Assembly (NCBI GenBank): GCA_026390435.1
Contig: JAPLFY010000100.1
Coordinates: 1 to 64,000, forward strand
DNA from: Pseudomonadota bacterium
GTDB lineage: Bacteria; Bdellovibrionota_B; Oligoflexia; Oligoflexales; CAIYRB01
Length of the DNA: 64,000 nt
Direction of reading: 5' to 3'
The notes below the pieces were generated by a model, which ran no database searches, was not told the DNA's origin, and saw only the letters and a program-made list of their open reading frames with translations. Made by a program: the position numbers and the translations under genes. Every line of letters starts with the position of its first letter. Position 1 is the first letter of the stretch. Of this stretch, positions 24,527 to 33,385 are shown piece after piece.

Positions 24527-26854
24527 TCAAAATATCTCCTCATTTTCGGGAAGAGTCTTTGGCATTTCCGGCAGCACGCTCATCGCCGGACGACCGAGGT
24601 AAACCCGGGAGTAGAATTCATAGTTTCGAATGACCTCTCTGACATATCGGCGAGTCTCATAATAGGGAATGGAATCCACAAACTCATCAGAACTGCAGTC
24701 ACGGCAGGTACCTAACCACTGATTCACCGCCGCTGGCCCGGCATTATACGCAGCCGCCGCCAAGAAGGGGTTATCACCATAATAACGCAAAAGCCGATCT
24801 AGGTAGTAAAGTCCGTACCCAATATTGATCTCAGGATCCGTAACTTCTCGAATATCAAAATCTTCATCATGTAAAAGAGTCGCAATTTTTAGCGCCGTAT
24901 AAGGCATGAGCTGCATTAAGCCCACGGCGCCGACAGGAGATCTCGCCTCCTTATTATAAGAACTCTCTGCCCGCATGATACTAAGCACCAGTAGCGGATT
25001 GAGTTGCATATGGTTCGCCATCGGCACGACTATACGCTCGTAGGCTAACGGATAATAGACCCTCCATTCATCCGCATGCTCGACCTGTGAGCGCATAAGA
25101 TCATCCCAATTGGAAGGCAGCGTTCTCAGACTAGAGAATGTGGTATACCGCAAGTTTCTCGAAGGGCGATAATCATCCAAATCAGCTGATAATTTTGTGA
25201 TCGCTGCAAATGAGTCCGGCTGATTAAACCCGACCCAGCGTAATCGACCAAGCTGCGCCGCAGCTGCATCGAGAAGCCCGACATTGCGCAAATCGGTAAT
25301 TAGCTTCAGGTCAGCACGCTCACCTAGCTCGGCTCTCCCCCCTGCGCGCGCCGCCATGGATTTTGCCGCTAGGCTTATGACGGATGGGCGCGTTGGATCA
25401 GATGCTGTAAGTGACGTCGGGAGGCTCTTCGATAACCCATCTGTCTTAGCTAATTCTGGATGTCGCACTGCGACCATAGCTGCATAAAAAGAATTGCCGT
25501 GATGACTCAGGATGTTTCGATAAATCGAATTTGCCTGGTCCTGCATCTGTAGCAGCTCTAGAATGTGCGCATGCCAATAATCCACGATGAACCGATCGTC
25601 GCCCTCTCGCGGCGTCACATAGCCTGTTTTCTCTAGCAGGGCTAATGCGGCTTGGTACTGTTTGCTCCGATAAAGATTCCAGAAATGCATCCAACGCAGG
25701 ATTGGCGTGTCCCTCTTTACGAGTGCCAAGCCATAGTTTTCAGCAGCGCCCTTGAGCTCGCCAGCATAACGCAGAGCGTCACCCAATAACTCTTGGGCAC
25801 GCCCCCTAAACATGTGGCGCGGGAAGTTGTAGACGAAATCACTGAGATAACGAATGGATTCTTCAGGCCGAAATAAACGCAAGTTAGTCTTAGCCAAGTC
25901 TAAAATTATGGTCGGCAAGATTTTCGAAGCACGATCATTTCGCTCTTGTTCGTAAATAGACTTCATCTCAGTCTTAGCTAGCTCAAACAAGCGTGCCCCG
26001 ACGAAAAATTTGGCTTTTTCGACTGGCCCCTTCACGTGGACCTTTCCGTTAGGATCTATAATTGGCCGACTTAATGCACTTTGGATGAATTCGCCTAGGC
26101 CATTGCCTAAAACTACGTTTTTGCTCAGCCGCGAAAGCAACTTCTCTGAAAAAATATATCCACCACTAGCCGTGGACTGGCATGTGGCATCCTCAAGTTT
26201 TCGAAACGCCCAGCGAGACTCAGCGGTCGCAGGATAATTAGCTGCCAAGCCCTCCAGGAGTCCGAATGCTTCTTTACGATCGCCGCGTTTCTCGAAGGCC
26301 TCGTATGCCATGCGCGCGAGTACTTCTTGCCTTCGGCTGAAATTAAAACGCTTACTATAATCTTTAAATGCTTGAGTTAATCCCTCGAAATCACCGGATG
26401 CATATAAACTTTCAATAAGGAGACTTTGCACACGCTTCACCCAAGCATCGCCAAATTCTGTGCTCAATAGCGATTTGGATAAATTAACGACTTCTGAGAA
26501 GGCGCCACCGCGGAATTTTGCTTCTGCCAAATAGTATCTAATCATCGGTAAAATCGGATCATTCGCCGGACAGTCTAACTCGGCAGAAACAAGATATTGC
26601 AGGGCAAGCCGGGGATTCCTATCTAAATAGCTAGCGCCCAGTGCCAGCGATATAAGCCGCTTGTCATGATCCATTGTAGAGTTAAGATAACTCGCATGAA
26701 GGTCGGTAGTGGTAGATGTACTGCGCGCACGCTCTTGCACGCGCATCGTGTTGATAAACTCCAACATGGCGTCTTCACGATAACCAGCGCGCGCTTGTTG
26801 CGAAAAGCAACAAACGATAGCCAGCGCTGCGATGATTTTACAAGCCGTTTTCAC
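24527..26854 (-). CDS. slt: Soluble lytic murein transglycosylase (Slt family) with large helical domain
   Basis: About 775 residues. GTG 26854 with GAGGGGG upstream gives a normal signal peptide (MKTACKIIAALAIVCCF...QARA). Residues about 40-590 are TPR-like helices such as those forming the doughnut of Slt70. The C-terminal catalytic domain has LSIMRAESSYNKEARS with the catalytic Glu, GAVGLMQLMPYTA and AAAYNAGPAAVNQW. It cleaves the MurNAc-GlcNAc bond to give anhydromuropeptides, feeding the recycling enzymes elsewhere in the window (LdcA, Mpl). It acts in the periplasm. Confidence 0.92.
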   Translation of the reverse strand: MKTACKIIAALAIVCCFSQQARAGYREDAMLEFINTMRVQERARSTSTTTDLHASYLNSTMDHDKRLISLALGASYLDRNPRLALQYLVSAELDCPANDPILPMIRYYLAEAKFRGGAFSEVVNLSKSLLSTEFGDAWVKRVQSLLIESLYASGDFEGLTQAFKDYSKRFNFSRRQEVLARMAYEAFEKRGDRKEAFGLLEGLAANYPATAESRWAFRKLEDATCQSTASGGYIFSEKLLSRLSKNVVLGNGLGEFIQSALSRPIIDPNGKVHVKGPVEKAKFFVGARLFELAKTEMKSIYEQERNDRASKILPTIILDLAKTNLRLFRPEESIRYLSDFVYNFPRHMFRGRAQELLGDALRYAGELKGAAENYGLALVKRDTPILRWMHFWNLYRSKQYQAALALLEKTGYVTPREGDDRFIVDYWHAHILELLQMQDQANSIYRNILSHHGNSFYAAMVAVRHPELAKTDGLSKSLPTSLTASDPTRPSVISLAAKSMAARAGGRAELGERADLKLITDLRNVGLLDAAAAQLGRLRWVGFNQPDSFAAITKLSADLDDYRPSRNLRYTTFSSLRTLPSNWDDLMRSQVEHADEWRVYYPLAYERIVVPMANHMQLNPLLVLSIMRAESSYNKEARSPVGAVGLMQLMPYTALKIATLLHDEDFDIREVTDPEINIGYGLYYLDRLLRYYGDNPFLAAAAYNAGPAAVNQWLGTCRDCSSDEFVDSIPYYETRRYVREVIRNYEFYSRVYLGRPAMSVLPEMPKTLPENEEIF

Positions 26855-27092
26855 GACGCCCCCTCGGAGTCCCAATCTGTTGATACTCCGCAGGTGGTGT
26901 GTCGACAGAAAGGCCGTAAGTCTTTAGGGGAGTTATCTGCGGCTGATCAATTTACGCCAACCAAAGAGTTCTGGTGGGTACAACTTAGACGATTATTTTC
27001 CACTCTAGCAAAAATTGCCGAGATTAAAATCCCGTCTTCCGGTGAGATTTCTGGCTTAATTTTAAGATTTCCAAGAAACCGTTTGGTGCTAT

Positions 27093-27734
27093 TCAGATCT
27101 TTGCTGCATGAGCCCGGCTACGCAGCCCCTCTAGAATCAACATGTCGACCAGAAGGAAGCTGACCCCGACAGTAATGCAGCTATCGGCAAAGTTGAAGTT
27201 TGGGAAGTCGTAACGCCAGCCCAGCAAATTCCAACGCACATCGATCCAGTCAATCACGTAACCAAAACGCACGCGGTCAAGAAAATTTCCTATGGCCCCA
27301 GAAAGAATCAAAGACAGGGCGCATATCGCCAACCGATGATGAATTGGTGTCGATCGTAGATACATCAAAATTATGCCAACAGCGACGCAAGTCACCATGT
27401 AGAAAAAGGGAACACGGACACTGTCTGGAAGCGTCGACAACGCCCCCCATGCGGCTCCAAGATTACGAACGTAATTAGTGCTGATAGAGACAAAAGAACG
27501 ATGATTCTCCGTGGCTCCCATACCGTCCGTACCATCACTAGACCAAAGTGGAAATCGTTGTCCTCGATAGGCGGACGGATTCTGTGCATCTGACCAGATC
27601 ATCAATGTCGATTGCGCATGAACTTTGGTCAACTGGTCCAGGCCTATGCTGCCTAGAACCATCATGATAAGGAAGATCAATGAGCGCTGCTTGGCGAGCG
27701 CGGCAATTGGTGTTAACTTTTGAGCAGCAGTCAC
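27093..27734 (-). CDS. lspA: Lipoprotein signal peptidase (signal peptidase II)
   Basis: 213 residues, four hydrophobic segments. Family motifs: LDQLTK in the first membrane helix, NYVRNLGAAWG, and the two catalytic Asp motifs SGAIGNFLDRVRFGYVIDWI and FPNFNFADSCITVG. It cleaves prolipoproteins before the lipidated Cys; at least four lipobox proteins are encoded in this window. It is longer than typical LspA (about 160) because of a ~40-residue periplasmic insert after the first helix. GTG 27734 has GAGGGA about 5 bases upstream. Divergent from the HAD gene. Confidence 0.93.
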   Translation of the reverse strand: MTAAQKLTPIAALAKQRSLIFLIMMVLGSIGLDQLTKVHAQSTLMIWSDAQNPSAYRGQRFPLWSSDGTDGMGATENHRSFVSISTNYVRNLGAAWGALSTLPDSVRVPFFYMVTCVAVGIILMYLRSTPIHHRLAICALSLILSGAIGNFLDRVRFGYVIDWIDVRWNLLGWRYDFPNFNFADSCITVGVSFLLVDMLILEGLRSRAHAAKI

Positions 27735-27837
27735 AAAGATCCCTCACGAACATCTGTTATTGACACGCATAGTAACGCTAGGGTGTGAGTTTAGCAAAAG
27801 GGTGCTTGTGCTGCTATCGAAGCTTTCGCATGATCAA

Positions 27838-28524
27838 ATGGAGCCGTCGTTGCGACCAAGTGGCATTATTTTCGACTTCGACGGAGTCTTGGTTGATAGC
27901 TTGCCAGCTCACCTGCAAGCATGGGCGGATGCGGTTAGCGAAATATTTAATCGCTCGGTGACGGATCTGTCTGATCTAAGCGGGCACAGCTCACGAACGA
28001 TAGCCCACATACTAGCCAAACGATATGGCGACCCATCGCTTGCCAATATCCTTGTAAAGACTAAAGAGAGACTACTTGCCTCTGGCGCCATCGAAGTCCC
28101 ACTATACCCCGGTGTCAAATCGACTATCGAATTTCTCGCAGTCGCAGATTTGCCATTTGCCATTGGAAGTAATTCGCTGCGACCATTTGTAATGGCCACC
28201 ACAGCCAGGGTCGGCCTACATGTGCCCGTCATTGTAACGGCCTCGGACGTGTCGCGACATAAGCCAGCGCCGGACATCTTCTGGGAGTGCAGTAACGGAC
28301 TGCGGATTGATCCAAAGCAGCGTCAAAATATCATAGTGTTTGATGACAGTATTCACGGCATTAAAGCCGCTGTGGCGGCGGGCATGACGCCAATCGGGAT
28401 CTCGAGCTCCACAAAACCAGAATCCCTATTTGCTGCTGGCGCCGTCGCAGTTACAGAGTCTGTTGCCGAGGCTTTTGCACTTGGGTGGATGCAGCAAATG
28501 CCAAGAAAAGTACAGATTATTTAG
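27838..28524 (+). CDS. HAD-superfamily phosphatase, beta-phosphoglucomutase-like
   Basis: About 228 residues. HAD motifs: IIFDFDGVLVDSLPAH (nucleophile and acid/base Asp), GSNSLRP (motif II Ser), RHKPAPDIF (motif III Lys) and IIVFDDSIHGIKAAVAAGM (motif IV acidic pair). The helical cap after motif I and the G-x-K-P-x-P signature fit the phosphoglycolate phosphatase/beta-phosphoglucomutase subfamily; the exact substrate cannot be told. The start is uncertain: ATG 27838 lacks a clear ribosome-binding site and earlier GTG/TTG codons back to 27760 are possible. It overlaps the convergent ddl by 4 bases. Confidence 0.83.
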   Translation: MEPSLRPSGIIFDFDGVLVDSLPAHLQAWADAVSEIFNRSVTDLSDLSGHSSRTIAHILAKRYGDPSLANILVKTKERLLASGAIEVPLYPGVKSTIEFLAVADLPFAIGSNSLRPFVMATTARVGLHVPVIVTASDVSRHKPAPDIFWECSNGLRIDPKQRQNIIVFDDSIHGIKAAVAAGMTPIGISSSTKPESLFAAGAVAVTESVAEAFALGWMQQMPRKVQII

Positions 28525-29591
28525 CGACTTCGACGCAAAGATGCGCGAGTATTTTTTCTTGCAATAGCTGAATCAATCAAACGACTAAGCAAAACATTAG
28601 CCTCAATTCCTGACTCCCGCCACAGGAGGGGATACTGAGAAATCTCGGTGAAGCCAGGTATCGTATTCACCTCGTTAAAGTAGAATTCACCAGAAGACTT
28701 TTCGAGAAATAAATCAATACGAGCCATGCCAAATAACTCTAGAGCCCCAAACACACGCCCAGCCAAGTCCTTGGCCGTGGCCACCTGCGCTGGCGTCAAT
28801 TTAGCTGGGATAACAATGCTGGCACCGTTAGCACTCGTGTACTTAGCATCATAGGAATAAAAGTCTTCGTGAGGCACAACTTCACCGGGAATCGACAAAC
28901 TAGGTTCGTACTCACCTAAAGCAGCCACCTCTATTTCGCGAACAGTCAGACCCTTTTCAATCAGTATCCGATCATCAAAGGCCAGGGCCCGCTCGCACGC
29001 TTGCGACAATTCTTTTGCCTCGGTGACTTTAGTGACCCCGACCGAACTACCCAAACGGGCTGGTTTTACAAACAGGGGCAAGCCCAGCGCCTCGATTGCT
29101 TCTTTGCAAATTTGGGCCCCCTGAGTCGACCATTGGTGGCTCCGAAGATCTCGCCACGGAACCACCGGAACCCCGGCGGTAGCGGCTAGCTTCTTAGCCA
29201 CCACTTTGTCCATGCCAATCGCTGAGCCAAGAGTGTCGGGGCCAACAAACGCCACCTCTTTAAGTTCCATGAGCCCCTGCAAGGTCCCATCTTCACCAAA
29301 GGTTCCGTGCAACACAGGAAACACAACGGTGCTGGCGACATCCCCACCGAAGTCGCCAACGCTCAGCTGCTGCTTCGATTTATGGATTGGGATTGGTCCG
29401 GCTGATGTCGCAAGTAAAGCCGCGACATCCTGTGGCCACCATGATCCGTCTTTATCTATGCCGATGGCTCGGACTTGATATTTGGTTTTATCGAGGTTAA
29501 GGAGCACAAATCTAGCGCTGCGGCAGGATATCTCGTGTTCAGCGGATCGCCCTCCATAGATCACAACTACGTCTGTCTTGCTGTGGTCCAT
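28521..29591 (-). CDS. ddl: D-alanine--D-alanine ligase
   Basis: 356 residues. Motifs: VVVIYGGRSAEHEISCRSAR at the N-terminus, FVGPDTLGSAIGMDKVVAK, LFVKPARLGSSVGVTKV (ATP-grasp lysine), and the C-terminal FYFNEVNTIPGFTEISQYPL with Mg2+ ligands. It joins two D-Ala for the end of the peptidoglycan stem peptide. ATG 29591 follows GGGGG/AGGG at good spacing. The AEHEISCRSAR and NEVNTIPGFTE motifs are those of Ddl, not of the VanA-type ligases as far as can be judged by eye. Confidence 0.94.
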   Translation of the reverse strand: MDHSKTDVVVIYGGRSAEHEISCRSARFVLLNLDKTKYQVRAIGIDKDGSWWPQDVAALLATSAGPIPIHKSKQQLSVGDFGGDVASTVVFPVLHGTFGEDGTLQGLMELKEVAFVGPDTLGSAIGMDKVVAKKLAATAGVPVVPWRDLRSHQWSTQGAQICKEAIEALGLPLFVKPARLGSSVGVTKVTEAKELSQACERALAFDDRILIEKGLTVREIEVAALGEYEPSLSIPGEVVPHEDFYSYDAKYTSANGASIVIPAKLTPAQVATAKDLAGRVFGALELFGMARIDLFLEKSSGEFYFNEVNTIPGFTEISQYPLLWRESGIEANVLLSRLIDSAIARKNTRASLRRSR

Positions 29592-29698
29592 GTCCCTGCC
29601 CCCTCAAGTATAGCAATGGCACTAGTTTAGCCTAAGTATATCTCAGCAGGTTAGGCGACGGAACCGCTGTTATCACTTAAGTCTGTGTCGCTACTTGG

Positions 29699-31927
29699 TC
29701 ACATTTGAACAACCACAAGGCAGAACCGATCGTCAAGTGGACTGTCTTGCGTGTAAAATCTAACCATCGCCAAAATCTCATCGCATAGAATCTCAGCATT
29801 GCCGATAGAGCGAGACTGCTGTAATCCGCGGTCCAGAATGCGGTCAAACACCTCCGGCTTGAGATGTTTTGTGGCGCTCAGAAAGTCTGAGTGGAAAATC
29901 AACGCTTCGTTTTGCTGGAGTTGATAGCTTTCCTGCCGACATTCAGCTGCGCTGCCTTTATCCGATCGGCCGATGAGATCGTCCTGGGTCTGGGCCACAA
30001 ACTGAGTGACGGCATTCAACTCTTCACCGGCCACTACGCTTATTGGCATCCTTTGACCATCATTGCACCACAGGACTTCGCCGGTATTAAAATCAACACG
30101 GGCAATCATACAGCTCATTTTTAGCTGATTATCTGTCCGAATCTGAGCAATGGACGACGCGATGACCGATCTAATTTCTAATGGCAATAGACCGCTGTCT
30201 GCTGTTGAGCGATGAACTACGGCCTCAATCGCAATTACGGCACACCGTAATGCAATGCGGGCAAGTGCTTGGAGTGGGCCATCTCCCTCCATATCTCCAA
30301 TGAGAAGGTAAAGTTTTCCAGACGCCGGCGCATCGATGATATGCATCCACTCACCAATTAATCGTGGCGATGGGTGGTGGTGGAATGCCAGACGATGATT
30401 TGTTTTTTTATAGCTCTCAAAAGTAGTGGTGGCGCCTTGAATACTATTCAGGAATTCTTCCTTGGTCCGGGAAATCGCCGCCTGATTCATAATTTCAATT
30501 TTAGTCAACGAGGTTTCAATCAGAGCGACGACTGCATGCAGCGTTGACTCAACAACTTCGCCCGGTGATTGCCTGTATATGGCCGCAAGATCGCCGAAGT
30601 GAGCCGATCCATTTCTAAGGTTAAAATGCAGAACATGCTGGGTCGAGTCATCAGTGAACTGCGATTTTATTTCGGCTTTAGATACGCCAATCACCTGACG
30701 ATTCTGCCACATCAGTCCTGGACCTGAGCCAGCGGGCAGAAACCATGCCGCCTCAGCTTTGCATTGGGTGCAGATCATCTCGACAGCCTTGCGCATCAAG
30801 ACATCGTGGTTGTGGCAATTATAAAGCTCCAGGAGCACCCTCTGCATGACCCGCGTCCGGACTTGCGTGACCCCAAACGACTCCCCCATGTTATTGAATG
30901 CGTGCTTGAGTTTTTCCAGTTCAAGATTACCGCTTTGAACAGGAAGTAGGCTTAGTTTTCCTGCTGCAAGTTCTCGCAACGCAACCGCGACTTCAGCGAT
31001 GGGTGTTTGCAAATTCCGAGCGAACCGAAGTGCCAAGAAAAGGCCTGCGGCCCAAATTACCGCAAGGCCCCCTGCCATGCACCACAAGGCTATCCACCAA
31101 CTTCTATAGATATAAGATTCAGGCACTGCGACTAAAAGCCTAGCCCAAGGCCTACCTGCCACCAAGATGCTCGGCAAATCGAAGAATTGGAGCCTGTAGG
31201 AACCATCGGAAAGATGCCCTACTACCTCATTTGATCGGAAGTCTTGGAGTGACGCTAATGCTCCCCAAGTTGCTTGAGGCCGAAAGTCCTCGAGCCCCCC
31301 GTCATACAGACGAATCGCCTCACCCTTTAATTTATAGCGTGGCAAAAGAGCCACCAACACGGGGCCCTCCAGGACCTGGCTCTGCCTTAACCAGTTGGCC
31401 CAGTCTCTTAGTTCGATATCGGCAAGAAAAAAACGCTGACTGTCGATCGGCATGCGATAAAAAATGCGTGGCGCCCCCCTCGGGGAGGTGAAAAATTCCA
31501 CGCTATGGGTGCTTCCATCGGTAGCTGGCGCCTCAAAATCCACCTCTAACATTAAGCTAGGGATGGACTCCGTGGCCGCATGAGCCAAAATCTGTTTTTC
31601 TTTGGTGAACACGGCAATCTGAGGAATGCCATTTAAACTTGGTAAAATGTGGTTAAGCGTCGCTTGTAATGAATCTTGAGTAGGAAAATTAGTTAACCTA
31701 ACCACAGTCGAAACTCGCTGACTAAAACTGCGTAGCTCCGTGTCCAGACTCTTGCCCAAACTCCATGCCAGGCGCCGCTGTTCTTGGAGCGCTTGATCGC
31801 TCAGATAAGAGAAAAAAAGGCCCAGACCAACTACGGCAGCTATGAGACTGGGGACAACAATCGTCACCAGGTAGGTCACCAGCACCTTGGTTAAGAGACT
31901 TCGCCGATCAGTTTGGCTGACTTTCAT
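29699..31927 (-). CDS. Membrane sensor with HAMP-like segment and SpoIIE/PP2C-type phosphatase domain
   Basis: About 742 residues. Two membrane helices (VLVTYLVTIVVPSLIAAVVG and WWIALWCMAGGLAVIWAAGL) flank a ~240-residue periplasmic sensor region. A HAMP-type linker follows (FARNLQTPIAEVAVALRELA), then a GAF-like region and a C-terminal SpoIIE/PP2C fold (GKLYLLIGDMEGDG with acidic metal ligands, and EALIFHSD near the end). Such proteins dephosphorylate anti-anti-sigma partners or similar in response to signals. The GDMEGDG sequence is a variant of the usual GDxxGHG. No partner anti-sigma gene is adjacent. ATG 31927 has AGGG upstream. Confidence 0.78.
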   Translation of the reverse strand: MKVSQTDRRSLLTKVLVTYLVTIVVPSLIAAVVGLGLFFSYLSDQALQEQRRLAWSLGKSLDTELRSFSQRVSTVVRLTNFPTQDSLQATLNHILPSLNGIPQIAVFTKEKQILAHAATESIPSLMLEVDFEAPATDGSTHSVEFFTSPRGAPRIFYRMPIDSQRFFLADIELRDWANWLRQSQVLEGPVLVALLPRYKLKGEAIRLYDGGLEDFRPQATWGALASLQDFRSNEVVGHLSDGSYRLQFFDLPSILVAGRPWARLLVAVPESYIYRSWWIALWCMAGGLAVIWAAGLFLALRFARNLQTPIAEVAVALRELAAGKLSLLPVQSGNLELEKLKHAFNNMGESFGVTQVRTRVMQRVLLELYNCHNHDVLMRKAVEMICTQCKAEAAWFLPAGSGPGLMWQNRQVIGVSKAEIKSQFTDDSTQHVLHFNLRNGSAHFGDLAAIYRQSPGEVVESTLHAVVALIETSLTKIEIMNQAAISRTKEEFLNSIQGATTTFESYKKTNHRLAFHHHPSPRLIGEWMHIIDAPASGKLYLLIGDMEGDGPLQALARIALRCAVIAIEAVVHRSTADSGLLPLEIRSVIASSIAQIRTDNQLKMSCMIARVDFNTGEVLWCNDGQRMPISVVAGEELNAVTQFVAQTQDDLIGRSDKGSAAECRQESYQLQQNEALIFHSDFLSATKHLKPEVFDRILDRGLQQSRSIGNAEILCDEILAMVRFYTQDSPLDDRFCLVVVQM

Positions 31928-31958
31928 GCCGTTACACCCTGACAATGCTATCTAAAAA

Positions 31959-32345
31959 TTATTGATAATCACGATAACTTTTCTCTTCTCGCAAACGCGA
32001 ACCAGCCGCAACATTGATACGAGATTTGATCGCCGCTCTAATGTCATTGGTCTGATAAACAGAGCGAGCTAGTGCTATGAATTCGTCATCGAAGGCCTTC
32101 GCTGCCTCCTTGTCCCTAATTGCATCCTCAATATCCCACAGCTTTTGATTGATAGTCTCGAGCTCGTGGACACTTGCTTGATCCAGGGCGACACCATGTA
32201 CTTCGCAAACTTTCACCAACGCCGCCAACTCCATTCGCACATTGGCTAATTTGTCGATAGCCCTGATATGACGCTCTTTAATTCGCAATATTGTTATCTT
32301 ATCAACAAGTTCGCCGACTGAAACCGGCACTAGTAAATCCGCCAT
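31959..32345 (-). CDS. DUF6165 family protein
   Basis: 128 residues, helical, cytosolic. The N-terminus MADLLVPVSVGELVDKITIL followed by RIKERHIRAIDKLANVRMEL matches DUF6165 proteins, small proteins of unknown function often near surface-polysaccharide or signalling genes. ATG 32345 has a strong GGAGG 5 bases upstream, so the longer frame to 32360 is not used. It precedes the sensor phosphatase by 31 bases on the same strand, so they may be cotranscribed. Confidence 0.75.
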   Translation of the reverse strand: MADLLVPVSVGELVDKITILRIKERHIRAIDKLANVRMELAALVKVCEVHGVALDQASVHELETINQKLWDIEDAIRDKEAAKAFDDEFIALARSVYQTNDIRAAIKSRINVAAGSRLREEKSYRDYQ

Positions 32346-32443
32346 TTTGGCCTCCGGCAAGCTCTAAAATTTAAAGCATTTAAATTGAAGTTTCTTGATA
32401 TACTGAGAAAAATGCAACTGCCTAGCAAAAAAGGCGCCATCTT

Positions 32444-33385
32444 GTGAAGCAGACGCTTCGGATCATCAGGCCGTCCAGTCGTGAGCAGAAGGACATTCTC
32501 AGCTCGCGGCTACCGATGCTGGAACAATGCGGCTTCGAGGTACTCTACGAAGACCTGGAGCTCGATGACTCCTGGGCCTACACCTCTGGTACAGCAGAAT
32601 CAAGGTCTAGGGCTTTGATTGCGGCGTTGACCGAGCCCGAGTCAGACACTGTGATCTGCGCCAGAGGCGGCTACGGCGCAAGCGATTTGCTACCGCTGAT
32701 ACCCTGGTCAAAACTTAAACAAGTCCGCCCCAAGCTTCTGGTGGGCTTTTCAGATATTTCTGCCCTTCATTGCGGACTTTATGCTCAGCTTGGATGGCCA
32801 AGCATGCACGCTCCGATGCCCGCGACTGTGTTGTGGGATCAGTCCACGCCAGAGACATCCCTCGACTTGCAAGCACTTTTCGCTAATTTACAGCAATGGG
32901 ACAAGGGTTCTACGAGCGGCTCTCTGCCACTTACGGCGATTGGCGATACGTCACCACATAGTCTCACGGGCAAACTATTTGGCGGCTGCTTCACCGTCCT
33001 CACCAACTTGATCGGCACGCCCTACTTTCCCAAGTCCCTGGCCGGACACATAGTGTTCATCGAAGATACCGACGAACACCCGGCTAGACTCATGCGAGCC
33101 TTCAACCAATGGCTGCAAAGCGACGCTCTCATCGGAGCCAGTGCCTTAGTCATAGGCCACCTACGAAACCTGGGCCAAAATATCCCAGACTGTGCTGAGT
33201 TTGTGCTAAAGCAATTCGCTCAAAGGTCGCCTATTCCGGTTTTTCACACCCCACTATTTGGCCATAGTCGCCCCAATTACCCCCTTATGATAGGGGCTTC
33301 AGGACAAATAACCCAAGGCAGGCTCACGTGGCACATGGATCGCGATAGCCTATCCCCTAATTCGACAAGAGGAGCCAATACGTGA
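32444..33385 (+). CDS. ldcA: LD-carboxypeptidase (muramoyltetrapeptide carboxypeptidase, S66)
   Basis: 313 residues from GTG 32444. The S66 catalytic set is visible: nucleophile Ser in LLVGFSDISAL, Glu in IVFIEDTDEHPARLMRA and His in PLFGHSRPNYPLMIGA. Also ICARGGYGASDLLP near the active site. It removes the terminal D-Ala from tetrapeptides in the cytoplasm during murein recycling. It overlaps mpl by 4 bases, and LdcA makes exactly the tripeptide that Mpl re-uses, so function and operon agree. Confidence 0.92.
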   Translation: MKQTLRIIRPSSREQKDILSSRLPMLEQCGFEVLYEDLELDDSWAYTSGTAESRSRALIAALTEPESDTVICARGGYGASDLLPLIPWSKLKQVRPKLLVGFSDISALHCGLYAQLGWPSMHAPMPATVLWDQSTPETSLDLQALFANLQQWDKGSTSGSLPLTAIGDTSPHSLTGKLFGGCFTVLTNLIGTPYFPKSLAGHIVFIEDTDEHPARLMRAFNQWLQSDALIGASALVIGHLRNLGQNIPDCAEFVLKQFAQRSPIPVFHTPLFGHSRPNYPLMIGASGQITQGRLTWHMDRDSLSPNSTRGANT

